A stretch of 64,000 nucleotides of DNA from Moniliophthora roreri (taxonomy: Eukaryota; Basidiomycota; Agaricomycetes; Agaricales; Marasmiaceae). Below are positions 11,923 to 23,081 of this stretch, in pieces. The translations under genes and the position numbers were made by a program. The notes beneath the pieces were generated by a model. The model did no database searches, was not told where the DNA came from, and worked only from the letters and a program-made list of their open reading frames with translations. The stretch spans positions 806,001 through 870,000 of the forward strand of contig LATX02000089.1 in NCBI GenBank assembly GCA_001466705.2, read 5' to 3'. The first letter of the stretch is position 1; each line of letters begins with the position of its first letter.

Positions 11923-13144
11923 TTATTGTCTTCTAGAGTCTTCTTTTCCCTTATCTAGCTTATTGAGCGTAAACAGCTCCATCCACTGTTGAACACACAT
12001 CTTGAATGTTGTTTCAAAGGCACTCAGGTATGTTTGTACTGCTGTGTGGTTTGAAAGGAGAGCTGGAGGTTTGAGAAGCTTTCTGACTTCGAGCAAGAAT
12101 GCTCGATTGTACTTCTTTAGCTTCTCCAGTCCACCAAATCCAATGTATTGACTGTGCAACACTATCCAGTACAATTTATCCATCAATCCATTGTCTGTAT
12201 CTGCCAAATCAGGGAATTCCTTAAATAAGAGCTTTTTAAAGTCTTCCCAGAAGTTGCCTTTGGCTTTGCTACTCCCTTGCAATTCTGTACGCAGCTTATA
12301 GGACATCTTCCACATTGCAGAATAGATCTTTGAGGCACCCTCTATCAATCCAGCCATCTTAAATTGGATTTCAAGAACATCAAGCCATGCTTGTAAGGTA
12401 TCTGGTTCATCTTCATCAAATGACTTTACGGTATGCAGAATTTTTCTAACATTTCCTTCTGCCAACTTATCCAACTGATCTTGCGGTAGGTCATCCCATC
12501 GGAGACGTTGCATGTTTCCTGCAGTCGGCATTTCGTTGTTATTCTGTGATTGTTTGGTTTCTATTTCTTTTTCAAATATTCGAAGTAGATTAAACTCTTC
12601 AACTAAGACCTCTACTCTAGATAATTGAGTGTTTCGGTCTGTAATTAAGGTAACAACAGTAATAATGTTTCTACCAGGTGTGGAGGGGGCAGTACTTCTT
12701 CTAGGAGTTGCTGTCGAGGTACTGGCTTGAGACTCAATACAAACAAGTCTGCTTCTATTGAATTCAACCAGATCTATTAATGAAACAGCTTCTGTCGCAG
12801 TTGCTGATCTAGTTGCTCTGGCTGGAGCTGTTGGATTCGATCTAGGTAACAATGTTTCTACCAGGTGTGGAGGGGGCAGTACTTCTTCTGGAAGTTGCTG
12901 TCGAAGTACTGGCTTGAGAATCAATACCAACAAGTCTGCTTCTATTGAATTCAACCAGATCTGTTAATGAAACAGCTCCTGTCGCAGTTGCTGATCTAGT
13001 TGCTCTGGCTGGAGCTGTCAGATTCAATCTAGCAGTCTTTTTCTTTGATCTTTTCTGCTTTTTTGACCTTGATGAATTTTCTGCTACCGGAGTAGGTGGA
13101 AATGCACCAGGAATCTGTGTTTCAGGTTCAGACACTGTTGACAA
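11923..13144 (-). pseudogene. Family-A (A1) Gag N-terminal and capsid part, broken
   Basis: 12954-11923 encodes the capsid-like region (RWDDLPQDQLDKLAEGN onward, with a helical stretch ending in LFTLNKLDKGKEDS). 13144-12842 encodes the Ser/Thr/Arg-rich N-terminal region in another frame. The frame change is explained by a 187-bp tandem duplication (12661-13034) inside the low-complexity N-terminus. The left contig ends at the N at 13177, near the presumed Gag start. Confidence 0.75.
12661..13034. repeat. 187-bp tandem duplication within gag
   Basis: Units starting at 12661 and 12848 share the string AATGTTTCTACCAGGTG and most of the following 180 bp. The unit length is not a multiple of three, so the duplication shifts the gag frame. 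It is absent from the gag copies at 13652-14011 and 42199-42558. Confidence 0.85.
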
Positions 13145-13177
13145 TTCTGAATCCCTAATTCTTTTGCTAATTATGGN

Positions 13178-14011
13178 AAATCAGGGAATTCCTTAAATAA
13201 GAGCTTTTAAAGTCTTCCCAAGAGTTGCCTTTGGCTTCACTACTCCCTTGTGATTCTGTACACAGTTTATAGGACATCTTCCACATTGTGGAATAGATCT
13301 TCAAAGCACCTTCTGTCAATCCAGCCACCTTAAATTGGATTTCAAGATCATCAAGCCATGCTTGTAAGGTATCTGGTTCATCTTCATCAAACGACTTTAC
13401 AGTATGCAGAATTTTTCTAACATTTCCTTCTGCCAACTTATCCAACTGATCTTGTGGTAGGTCATCCCATCAGAGACATTGCATGTTTCCTGCAGTTGGC
13501 ATTTCGTTGTTATTCTGGGGTTGTTTGACCGCACCCCAGTTCCATAGGAGCTATCTACCTTCGCATGTCCCATGGTTTCTGTTTCTTCTTCAAATATTTG
13601 AAGTAGATTAAATTCTTCAGCTAAGACCTCTACTCTAGATAACTGAGTGTTTCAGTCTGTAATTAAGGTAGCAATGGTAATAATGTCTCTACCAGATGTG
13701 GATGGGGTAGTACTTCTTCTAGTAGATGGCATTGAAGTACTTGCTTGAGAATCAATACAAACAAGTCCACTTCTATTGAATTCAACCAGATCTGTTAACG
13801 AAACAGCTCCTGTCACAGTTGCTGATCTTGTTGCTCTGACTGGAGCTGTCAGATTCGATCTAGCAGTCTTTTTCTTTGATCCTTTCTGCTTTCTAGACCT
13901 TGATGAACTTTCTGCTACTGGAGTAGGTGGAAAAGCACTAGGAATCTGTGTTTCAGGTTCAGACACTGTTGATAATTCTGAATCCCTAATTCTTTTGCTA
14001 ATTATGGACAA
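13178..14011 (-). pseudogene. Second family-A gag N-terminal fragment
   Basis: After the N at 13177 the sequence restarts inside gag, so the capsid start (13445-13178) and the Ser/Arg-rich N-terminus (14011-13652) appear a second time. It is identical by eye to 41725-42558, 28547 bp downstream. A stretch at 13530-13560 (TGACCGCACCCCAGTTCC) is absent from the copy at 12530. Most likely this is the 5' gag of another copy brought next to A1 by scaffolding. Confidence 0.7.
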
Positions 14012-14196
14012 CTAGCAGGTGAGATAGAGTCTTATTGATGATTACTCTATTCTTTTTATGACAGGTTCAAGTTCAAACTTGCCAAAATTATCTGGATGTG
14101 TTTTCTAAGAAGTAAATACTCCTCAAAAAGATTGTTTCTCAATAGCTTAAAGCTTAAATTGGTATTCTAGATCCACCCCTCATGGTGGGCTCCAGA
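14012..14196 (-). promoter_or_regulatory. Family-A leader with primer-binding site
   Basis: Untranslated leader between LTR and gag. On the minus strand the LTR end ACAAATTA is followed by TC and then TGGAGCCCACCATGAGG (14178-14194). A site beginning TGG two bases inside the LTR is typical of a tRNA primer-binding site. I cannot assign the primer tRNA. The same arrangement is present at 42725-42743. Confidence 0.5.
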
Positions 14197-15484
14197 TAAT
14201 TTGTCTAAGATAAGACTAGTGGAAAACTATTCAAAAGATAACCTCCAAAAGTCTAACTCAGGTTGTTGTGCAAGTGTGGATCGATGTGATCAGAGTTGCT
14301 GCACTTAGAATGCCAACAAAACTCTTAGCTAGGTTGATTCTTTCTTATTGAAGCAATCTACTTCAAGGTGTTCACCTCCAGAAGAGTATATATGGGTTTT
14401 AAAAAGGGTTTATATTACAAACACACACAAAACACAAAGAACACAGTGCACAAAGCACAAACACAAGAGCTACAGTCCCATACAAAGACTCAATAGCTGA
14501 TATAGTCTGACCCTATGGAGTTCAAGACTTCTTTAAGACTACTACAGCACACAGTGTACTGGAAAAGGTCCTACACCAATTTCTACAAAGAGCTCAGTGC
14601 AGGCACACCTCTTGCTAAGACTCTAAGTGTGTCAAAACCTGATACCCAACACAGGCCACACTTCAAGTGCCCAAGGCTCCTTCTTGGTGTAAAGTGTCTA
14701 TTAGAAAAGTGCTAGGACACACTCAAGATGTTACTCTTATCTCTTACGATGCAAGTTCGTTATCAGATGTCTATCTCTCTGGAGTCACTCAGGACCAATC
14801 TCCAGAGCCTGTAGTGAGGAAGCAAAACTGGAATGGCACACAAATTTATACACCAAACAAACTCTTCATGTATTCACAATCAGAGGGGGCAGAGTTACTT
14901 GAGTATGTACAAATATCTAGCTGTCCTTATATACAGTCCAAGGAATATATCTACAGAAAAATAAATAATGTCCGATAATTCAGGAAATGATAAATAAGTG
15001 ATGGAGATACTAAAAGAGGGAATATTCAGATGTCACAGAGTCTGGCCACTAGGGTATCCGACCATATCCATGTGGGTATCTATGTTTCCAGGCATTCTGG
15101 GCTCTATAATTTGTATTTTCTCTTTTTCTAAGTCAGGTATCTATGAGTGGATGGCTGTATCTGTCCTGTCTCTTTACAGCATTTCCTATTCCAGTATCCT
15201 CACATCAGTAGAGGCCTAGATGCCAAAGTTTCCAAGGTCGGAACATGCTGTTACTGTTTCTATCTCCTTTGACAGTGCACGCTCGGTCTTATTTAGGACT
15301 TCTTATGCGTTTAGATATTCTTTGTATGTCTCATGGTATCTGTCTGTAAGTAGTGGATGTCCTTCAGAAGTGAGTTCCATCGTTCTGAGATGACCTTATA
15401 CCTAGTTAGGTTATTGCATATTGTTTAGCCACCAGTGAATTCTTTATTAAGAGATTGCCTGCTTTGACTCTGATCTGTATATTG
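14197..15484 (-). mobile_element. Family-A LTR, left part, split by family B
   Basis: This is the end portion of a minus-oriented family-A LTR, acting as 5' LTR for A1. It ends (left edge) with TAATTTGT on the plus strand, next to the primer-binding site. It stops at 15484, where family B inserted, and continues at 25216-25678. The combined length is about 1750 bp. The direct repeat TATTG at 15480-15484 and 25211-25215 is the target duplication. Confidence 0.85.
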
Positions 15485-16120
15485 TGTTACGTTACTTGCG
15501 CAGCAATGACAACAACTCAACAACCACTATGACGTTAGCGGCGCTAAGTTGACAAAAGGGGCAAGTTCAAGTTCGGATACTCTAGCTTTCGCTAAAGTTC
15601 AGAGGGTTCGGTCGAAGTGAGCAAGAGTTTCAAAGGATTAACCAGGTCAAGCTGAGGTAGCTTAGACCCACAAACTATCTACTTATACAACGATTGTAGT
15701 GTACTAGTTGCATACAAACTACTAGTGCAACATCGTTTGTTTGGTAAACAGAGTGTGCCTTTGACGACATGGTAAAGAAGAACATGACATCAGAAGTGAT
15801 GTCGAGGAAGTAAAAATAAATATAATGATACAATAGCCGATGTCAACAGTGACATCAGATCATAAATAGAAAGAGAGAGAAACTAATAGAATAATGAAGT
15901 CATGTTGATGTCATGAATGACATGACTATGACGTCTTAAATAGAAGGATAAGCATAGTAGCGAAAAGGAGACTGGGAAGGTGGATGTGTCCAGATGTTAA
16001 TGAGAAGCATAGAGAGAAAAGAGAAAACTAGCGCTTGAAGGCGCTAAAATGTCAAAGCAAGGGTTTGAAGAAAAAGATTCGAAAAGGAGAAAGATAGTCT
16101 GTCTGTGTGTGACTGTAACA
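15485..16120 (-). repeat. Family-B 3' LTR
   Basis: 636 bp, TGTTAC...GTAACA, preceded on the minus strand by the polypurine tract AAGACAGGGGTAA at 16121-16133. It is the same length as the middle LTR and differs from it at only a few positions, for instance GCGCTTGAAGG here against GCGCTCGAAGG there. It contains TATAAGTA on the minus strand 33 bases upstream of CAGCTTGACCT (15644-15654). Confidence 0.9.
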
Positions 16121-16143
16121 TTACCCCTGTCTTACCTTCGAAC

Positions 16144-17398
16144 TTACACGTTCGAAACAATCAGTTGACCTCCTATCAGCCACTCACCTTCCCATTGTGC
16201 ATCTCTCATCACTGTCTCTCGATCTATTCGCCTAAAAATCCTTGGTCCTTCCGGAGATCCCATATTGACAACAATCCCGTCTCCCAACGGTGGATCTTGT
16301 GGTCTCTCACTGTTCTCCATTTCCATAGTCGGCATTGTCCCATGTGGTATCATGTCTCCAATCGTCGTCAAGAGTTGATGTACTGCCAGTATCGTTTCGT
16401 CCCGCAGTTCTCGTAGACCTTCTTCTGTCCCTACAATATCCAGGGAGATGGCCAGCTTTATGAGTGTTGCAAACCGGGCAGACATAGTCCACACAGTCGA
16501 CGGCACAGTGTTTTCCCAGTTTACACACAGGACACTCAATTCTTGGTGAACCTCGTCAAGTAACGCTGTAGTATGCGTTATAGGATTGTTTGATCTCGAG
16601 TCAGTTTGCGAAGCCCTGTCGTCCGGCTCCGTGTCCTTGTCGTCCCACACCGATACGGTAGGGACGTTGGGTGTCTGGGTTAAAGGTCTCTCTGGAAGGT
16701 TCGGTCATACTGGAAGAGGAGGAGGGGAGTTCATGGCTGGAAGACATTGTGGGCGGGGTAGTAGGAGGAGAGACGTTAGGGAATCTTGCGGCTCTTCCAC
16801 TGGCGTCAGAGACGTCTGAGTCATCACTTCGGGTGTCGTCTGTAATGGGGAATGGATCGGGGTAGAGAAGGGTTCGTTGGTCGGCAGGTAGACTGCTGAC
16901 GCCTGCCACGGGAGTCGGGCTTCTTCTGCTGGTAGACGCATCCACATGTCCGATTGTGTGGGTCTGGGGGAAAGAGGAAGAGGGGACTGGGGTCGAATCC
17001 GCTCTGATACATCGCTGTCTAAGCTGGAGGAGGTGCTGTCCCTTGGAGATCTCAGTTGCTCATTTGAGACTTCTTTGATGGGCGAGAGTCTTCCTGAGGA
17101 AGGCTGGGTCGTTGGGGCTGACGTTGTCATCTGTAGCGAAGCGATCTCTGTCGGGATCTGTGTCTGGAAGGATTATATGAAGCGGTAAGTTTGCGATATC
17201 AAGAGCTGGACGCGGTACCGCTATAGCCCCAGTTATGGTGAAGGTTTCATCGTTAGAAATCTGTTGGGCTAACATGCCCATGTGTCGGTCCATTCGTGTC
17301 ACATTCTCCATCATCTGTCGTCGTTGTCCTCGAAGAAAGACTAGGCTACCATAGAGAGCACGGTTCCTTTCGTTACTGGCGTTGATCGCAGTTGTCAA
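16144..17398 (-). CDS. Family-B 3' accessory ORF region, unknown function
   Basis: Between pol and the 3' LTR lie three overlapping minus-strand frames: 17398-17060, 17130-16705 (with 16945-16601 in another frame) and 16650-16144. The last ends with TAA just before the polypurine tract. The middle part is Ser/Pro/Thr-rich; the last part has hydrophobic helical stretches but no clear signal peptide or membrane span. No known domain is recognised. The region is kept almost unchanged in the second copy (23082-24402) apart from a 66-bp in-frame indel, and a related arrangement exists at 3053-3515. It may be a spliced or frameshifted single gene; the exon structure could not be settled. Confidence 0.5.
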
Positions 17399-17576
17399 TT
17401 CCTCTCGTCATAATGTTCGCAGTTCATGAGATAGAGGAGTTCGAACGTGGAAGGGTGGAAAGGCTCGGTATGGACAGCATCGTCCGGGAAGACCTGATGT
17501 GGAGGATTGAAGGGAGGGAGGCCAGTTCAGATGGACGGGTTTGTGTAGGAGGACATGTTTTGATTGGGATGGGGAA

Positions 17577-20500
17577 TCAACGCAGGTTGTACTTGATTTT
17601 ATACTCCAAGTACAATTCCATTGAATGTTTTAAACCGGCTGGCTTCAACCATTGGTTGTGCGACGAGTCGTAGCCTTTCCAGGAAACGAGATATTCCTTT
17701 GGCAGTTGATTCTTCCTTTTTGGTTGATGTCCGATGATGGCTTCAACTTCGTATTCTTCTTGTCCTTCAACTATATCCGGAGGTGGTTCTAGAAAGTTGG
17801 GTCCATGGACGTCGGTTTCCTTGAATGGTGACAAGAGACCAGCGTGGAAAACAGGGTGAATTCTCCATTGGAATGGGAGTTTCAGTCTGTACGTCACAGG
17901 TCCTAGGACTTCTGTGATTTCGAAAGGTCCTTCACGTTTTGGGGATAGTTTGGGAGATGGATACCCCAAGGACAGGTTCTTTCCTTCTAGCCAGACTTTC
18001 TGACCCTTCTTGAATCTGTCTAATTCTTTTCCACTTCTCTCTTTCACCCTTCTTGCTGCAATGTCCAGTAGGGCTGATGTTTCTTCTCTCAATTTCTTCA
18101 ATTCCGCTACTCTTTTCTCCACGGAGGGAACTGTTGTTTTCTCGAAGACGGTGGGAAGAGGTTGGGGATGATATCCCATCGTGAGATAGAAAGGGGAATT
18201 CTTCGTGACCGAATGTGTTCGGGTGTTGTGTGCAAACTCGGCAAAGTGAAGGAGATCTTTCCATTTCGTTTGTTCTTTGGCACAAAAGAATCGAAGGAAG
18301 ATTTCTACTTCTTGATTGACCCTTTCAGTTTCTCCGTCCGTTTGAGGATGATAGGCAGTACTTAGCATTTGTTTTATTCCCAATAGCTTTCCCATCTCTT
18401 TGAAGACTTCAGCTGCGAATCGTGGGTCTTGATCCGAGATGATCTTGTCGGGTAATCCAAAGCGTTTGTAGATATGTTGAAAAAGTAGCTCCGCCGTGTC
18501 TGTGGCATTGATCTTCTTGTGACATGGGATGAAAATCACCCCTTTCGTAGCCACATGGTCGACCACGACCAATATCGAATCGCAATCTGCAACTTTGGGT
18601 AGATCTGTGATTAAATCCATTGAGATGATCTGGAAGGGCAACGCATCTTTGTGACCCCCAATCAGTTGTATGGGTGTTTTTGTCGGATGTGTATTCACCT
18701 TCATTTGTTGGCATGCAGTGCACCCATCAACAAATGATTTGATGAATTTCATCATTCCTGGCCACCAATAATCTCTTTGCACCTGATCAACCGTGTTCCA
18801 TTGTCCAGGGTGTCCGTGTGGTAATGCTTCGTGAATGGTTTTGACAATGAGTTGTCGAAGTGTCAGGTCATTCGGAACATAGATTCTATCTTTGTAAAAC
18901 AACATGTTGCCTTCTGTTTGCCAGTCTTGTAAGGAAGACTTGATCAGTGGCGTTCCTTTCTCAATTAGGCTCTCTATTGTCATTTGGAGGAATTCATCGC
19001 TTGGTAGGGCTTCCTCCAACACCGTTTTCAACCCTGTATCGATCACGTTAACAAATAACTTATCTGGTAACATGACGATGTCCTCGTTATCGTTTTCTTC
19101 TTCATCCACTAGATCCGGTCGTCGCAAGAGAGCATCCGATTGAACCATCTTTGTCTCTGGGACATGCACCAGTCGAAGGTCGAATTGAGTCAAGTATAGA
19201 CTTAATCTGGCTTGTCGTCTGTTTAGCTTCTGTGCAGTCCGGAAGTAAGTAAGGTTCTTGTGATCTGATAGAACTGTCACCGGGTGTGCTCCTCCAAGGA
19301 GATAATGTTCCCAAGCTTTCAGGGCATTAGTAATTGCCAAAAGCTCTCAGTCGTAGATTTCGTAGTTTCGTTCGGTTGCTGTGAACGCATGTGAAATGTA
19401 TCCACATGGGTGCAAGTCTCCATCGGGTCCTTGTTGTTTTAGTACTGCTCCTGTGGCCCATTTTGACACATCAGCTTCGATGATAAATGGCTTTTCGTCG
19501 TCTGGCATTTGTAAGATCGGGCGTTGGAGGAATTTCACTTTCAAAACATTGAATGTGGTATCTCGTATTTTCGTCAACTCGTGTAAAGGTCGTGCCAGTT
19601 CCGCATATTTCCCTATGAACTTGCGATAGAAATTTGCAAATCCAAGGAATGATTGCACACCTTTAATTGTTTTCGGAGCTTCCCAATCTTTGATTCCAGC
19701 CAGTTTCATTTTGTCCATCGATATGTGTCCTGGTGTGATGACCATGCCCAGGAATAGCGTCTTCGTAACTTTGAATTCGCATTTCTCCGGTTTAAGGTAA
19801 AGGTTGTTCTCCCGTAACCGTTCTAGGACGTGTCTCGTGCGAAGTCGATGGAGATTGATTTCATCAGAGAAAATCAGGATATCATCCATGTAGACTACAC
19901 ACCAGCCCTCATCGATAAAATCTTTGAGGATATCGTTCATGAATGCTTGAAAGGTTGCTGGGGAATTCGTTAAGCCGAAGAACATAACCGTGGGTTCGAA
20001 CAATCCTCGAGGTGTTTTGAACGCGGCCTTCCATTGATCACTGTCTTTGATCCGGATATTGTTGTATCCATTACGTAGGTCCAATTTTGTAAAGACTTTT
20101 GCCGTTTTCAATTTGTCCACAAGATCAGTGACCAATGGTAGGGGATAGCGGTTCTTAATTGTCCCGTTGTTCAAGTCTCGGTAATCCTGGCAGGGTCGTA
20201 GTGCTCCCGCTTCTTTCTTAGCTACAAAGAAGAAGGGGGATGCCATTGGGGATTTCGAGGGTCGGATGTATCCTTTCCGTAAGTTTTCGTCCAGAAACTT
20301 GTCTTGTTTGATCCACTCTTTTAGTGATAGAGAGTAGATCTTGCAGTCTTGTGGTTTGAAATCCAGTTTGAGGTCTATCGCGTGGTTGTATGGTCGGGAG
20401 GGTGGAAATCGTTCGGCTTTCTTCTTTTTGAATCGATCCGAATAATCGGAAAGATAAGGGGGAAGATCAAGAAGATTACCAAAGCGGAACTGGAGCACTC

Positions 20501-21131
20501 GAACACGGTCATGGAGAGAAGTAGACAACTTAGCGTTGATTCGGATTTCATCGCTGTCTTCCTCCCCTCGAATGAAAGATTGAATCAAGACTTCATCGTC
20601 TTCAACCTTATCCAGTATTCCAGTATCGAGTTTCTTGGTTTCATTGAAGATTCCAATAAATGGTTTCGTCGGTCGTTTTACCAGGATCTTTCGCCTAGGT
20701 TGGAAATGGATTACTCCGGTGATCCAATCAATATCCAGGTTGTGATCTTGGAGCCAGGGTAGCCCCAAAATCATTCGCTCAGATCCGAGTCCTGAGATCA
20801 ACAAAGTTTCCTTCATCGATCTATCTCCGATTGTGATGTTGATCGTAACAGAGTGAGTGATCCATCCGATTTTGTTCTGGGTTCCATCAACATTGAAAAC
20901 CTTGATGGGTTTTTCTAATCTTGTCCAAGGTTTCTTGAGTTTTCGTGCTTCTTCTTCACAGATGAAGCGTCCACCAGTGCCTGAATCTATCAGGGCTTTT
21001 GTTTCGACGATTTCTGTCCCAACGTTGTATTGAATAGGAATCCGCATAGAGTTTCGATTCAACTTAGCTAATACAACGTTCGAGATCGTGATTGCAAGTG
21101 GAAAGAGCGTCGGCCTCTTCCACCTCTTCAA
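17577..21131 (-). CDS. pol: Family-B Pol polyprotein: protease, RT, RNase H, integrase, chromodomain (one internal TGA)
   Basis: One continuous minus-strand reading frame of about 1180 codons, interrupted only by a TGA at 19347-19349. The N-terminal half (594 codons) has the protease loop ALIDSGTGGRF near residue 50, RT with FTKLDLRNGYNN and the catalytic YMDD box, and the start of RNase H. The second half (587 codons) has the rest of RNase H, an integrase with H-H-C-C zinc domain and a complete D-D-E triad (SMDLITDLP, ISDQDPRF, TDGETERVN), a GPY/F domain and a C-terminal chromodomain (EYLVSWKGY). The stop falls in the conserved RNase H motif IYD*ELLAI, where Arg (CGA) is usual, so one C-to-T change explains it. 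The chromodomain marks it as a chromovirus; such domains direct insertion to modified chromatin. Confidence 0.9.
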
Positions 21132-21220
21132 AAACCCTCCTTTCCCATGAGCTCAAAGATCTCTTCTTGTTCTCCTTCTCCTTGTTTGGCAATAAGCGCC
21201 CAAATCTTCGTGAAAGCTTC

Positions 21221-22123
21221 TCACGGTGAGAGCTTTTTGGGTTCGTATTTTGGTGGCGGGGTTTGTTGTGGTTGTCCTTTGGTGGGACAATCTCGTGAGA
21301 CATGACCGGTCTTTGCACAATGGAAACACTTCCCTGCAACCATATAATCCTTCCTGTCTGATTCGGACAACAATCTTCCGACCGTAACTTCTTTCTCCTT
21401 CCGAGCAATCTTCGGCTTGATCGGCTCTCTCTTCTTCCTATTGGCCATGACCAATTTGTACTGGTTGTCGTATTTGATCGCCAGTTTGTACCATTCATCC
21501 AAAGTCTCGGGTTCTCCATCTGTTCGGAGCATAATCTTGTTCTGGAGAGATTCCGGGAGCCCTTCTCTAAAGAATCTCATAAGTGCTTCATTGTCATACT
21601 TGGTGTCCATCGCAATGAGGCGGAATCGGTTAACGTATTCATCGGCTTGATCCGTCATCTTGATCTGTTCAATCTTCGCTTGTGCTTCTCTGACAACATT
21701 GACGGGTTGCCACTCATTTCGGAATCTTTGTTTGAAACTACTCCAAGTTTCTTCGGCAGCTTTCTTCTTCTCCTCGGGATCATCGTCTTCGGGGAATAAC
21801 TTCATCGTCTCTCGCTGTTTCCATTCACTGGTGTTCCCTTTGACCAGCGATAAAAGAAGCATCTTCTTCTTTTCGTCGGTATTCGCTTTAACTGGATTCA
21901 TCGCGAAATAGAGTTCGAGGTTGAGGAGGAAGCGGTGGGTGTCCGATTGTTTACCCATGAAAGGGTCTGGCGTCAGCCCTTTACTGGCTTCGTCCTTTTT
22001 GTCATCGATCGTCTGCAGTACGGCCGTGGAAATAGTTCGGGCCCATTGTTCATCGGTGTCATCATGTTCTATTTTTGGTTTGACGTCTGAAGCAGCAGCG
22101 GCGCTTCCACTGGGAGTCGTCAT
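21221..22123 (-). CDS. gag: Family-B Gag with CCHC zinc knuckle
   Basis: A 300-codon minus-strand frame beginning after the leader. It has a retrotransposon Gag core (PDPFMGKQSDTHRFLLNLEL region, about residues 50-220) and one zinc knuckle, CFHCAKTGHVSRDC, near residue 270. The frame stops at TGA (21221-21223) after KKLSP, but the same frame then stays open for about 28 more codons of plausible Gag tail, so the TGA may be a CGA-derived nonsense. Pol lies in the -1 frame relative to Gag, so frameshifting or an independent start would be needed for its expression. Virus-like particle assembly is the family role. Confidence 0.85.
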   Translation of the reverse strand: MTTPSGSAAAASDVKPKIEHDDTDEQWARTISTAVLQTIDDKKDEASKGLTPDPFMGKQSDTHRFLLNLELYFAMNPVKANTDEKKKMLLLSLVKGNTSEWKQRETMKLFPEDDDPEEKKKAAEETWSSFKQRFRNEWQPVNVVREAQAKIEQIKMTDQADEYVNRFRLIAMDTKYDNEALMRFFREGLPESLQNKIMLRTDGEPETLDEWYKLAIKYDNQYKLVMANRKKREPIKPKIARKEKEVTVGRLLSESDRKDYMVAGKCFHCAKTGHVSRDCPTKGQPQQTPPPKYEPKKLSP

Positions 22124-22422
22124 TTCTGGTGTCGGGGTATGGAAAATATTTCAGTATTTGTCGAAGGGATCAGTTTCAGAAGACTTAGCTTCGGGTTCTG
22201 TTCTTTCCTGTTGGAGACTTTCGACTGCTCCTCTCCGCTGACTACGAGTAATTCGGCACGGGGTCTGTTCTGGATCGGGGTTCAGCAGCTGTTCAGCTAC
22301 TTCGAGTTGATCGTTGAGATCGGTTTCTTCGGCTGCCGTAAAGGGAGCCCTCAGGGGAGTCATGTTTTGATAAGCGGTGGTGCCTAAACCTGGGTAGGTC
22401 GGCAACGATCAGCTTGACCTTT
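22124..22422 (-). promoter_or_regulatory. Family-B leader with self-priming primer-binding site
   Basis: Two bases inside the LTR the minus strand reads AGGTCAAGCTG (22410-22420). This is the exact reverse complement of CAGCTTGACCT within the LTR (22582-22592), which lies 33 bases downstream of a TATAAGTA box and so is where transcription should begin. An 11-nt match between the transcript 5' end and the site next to the LTR is the hallmark of the Tf1/sushi self-priming mechanism. The rest of the leader has minus-strand frames that may be a Gag N-terminal extension (22405-22151). Confidence 0.75.
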
Positions 22423-23058
22423 TGTTACGTTACTTGCGCAGCAACGACAACAACTCAACAACCACTATGACGTTAGTGGCGCTAAGTTGACAAAAGGGGC
22501 AAGTTCAAGTTCGGATACTCTAGCTTTCGCTAAAGTTCAGAGGGTTCGGTCGAAGTGAGCAAGAGTTTCAAAGGATTAACCAGGTCAAGCTGAGGTAGCT
22601 TAGACCCACAAACTATCTACTTATACAACGATTGTAGTGTACTAGTTGCATACAAACTACTAGTGCAACATCGTTTGTTTGGTAAACAGAGTGTGCCTTT
22701 GACGACATGGTAAAGAAGAACATGACATCAGAAGTGATGTCGAGGAAGTAAAAATAAATATAATGATACAATAGCCGATGTCAACAGTGACATCAGATCA
22801 TAAATAGAAAGAGAGAGAAACTAATAGAATAATGAAGTCATGTTGATGTCATGAATGACATGACTATGACGTCTTAAATAGAAGGATAAGCATAGTAGCG
22901 AAAAGGAGACTGGGAAGGTGGATGTGTCCAGATGTTAATGAGAAGCATAGAGAGAAAAGAGAAAACTAGCGCTCGAAGGCGCTAAAATGTCAAAGCAAGG
23001 GTTTGAAGAAAAAGATTCGAAAAGGAGAAAGATAGTCTGTCTGTGTGTGACTGTAACA
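22423..23058 (-). repeat. Family-B middle LTR (5' LTR of the complete unit)
   Basis: 636 bp, bounded by TGTTAC and GTAACA. It serves as 5' LTR for the gag-pol unit to its left and as 3' LTR for the partial unit to its right. Minus-strand promoter: TATAAGTA at 22618-22625 and predicted start at 22592. Confidence 0.9.
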
Positions 23059-23081
23059 TTACCCCTGTCTTACCTTCGAAC

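Noticed and set aside
16586..17188. Plus-strand open frames across the family-B accessory region
   Set aside because: They are mirror frames of the minus-strand coding-like segments and have no start context or domain of their own.
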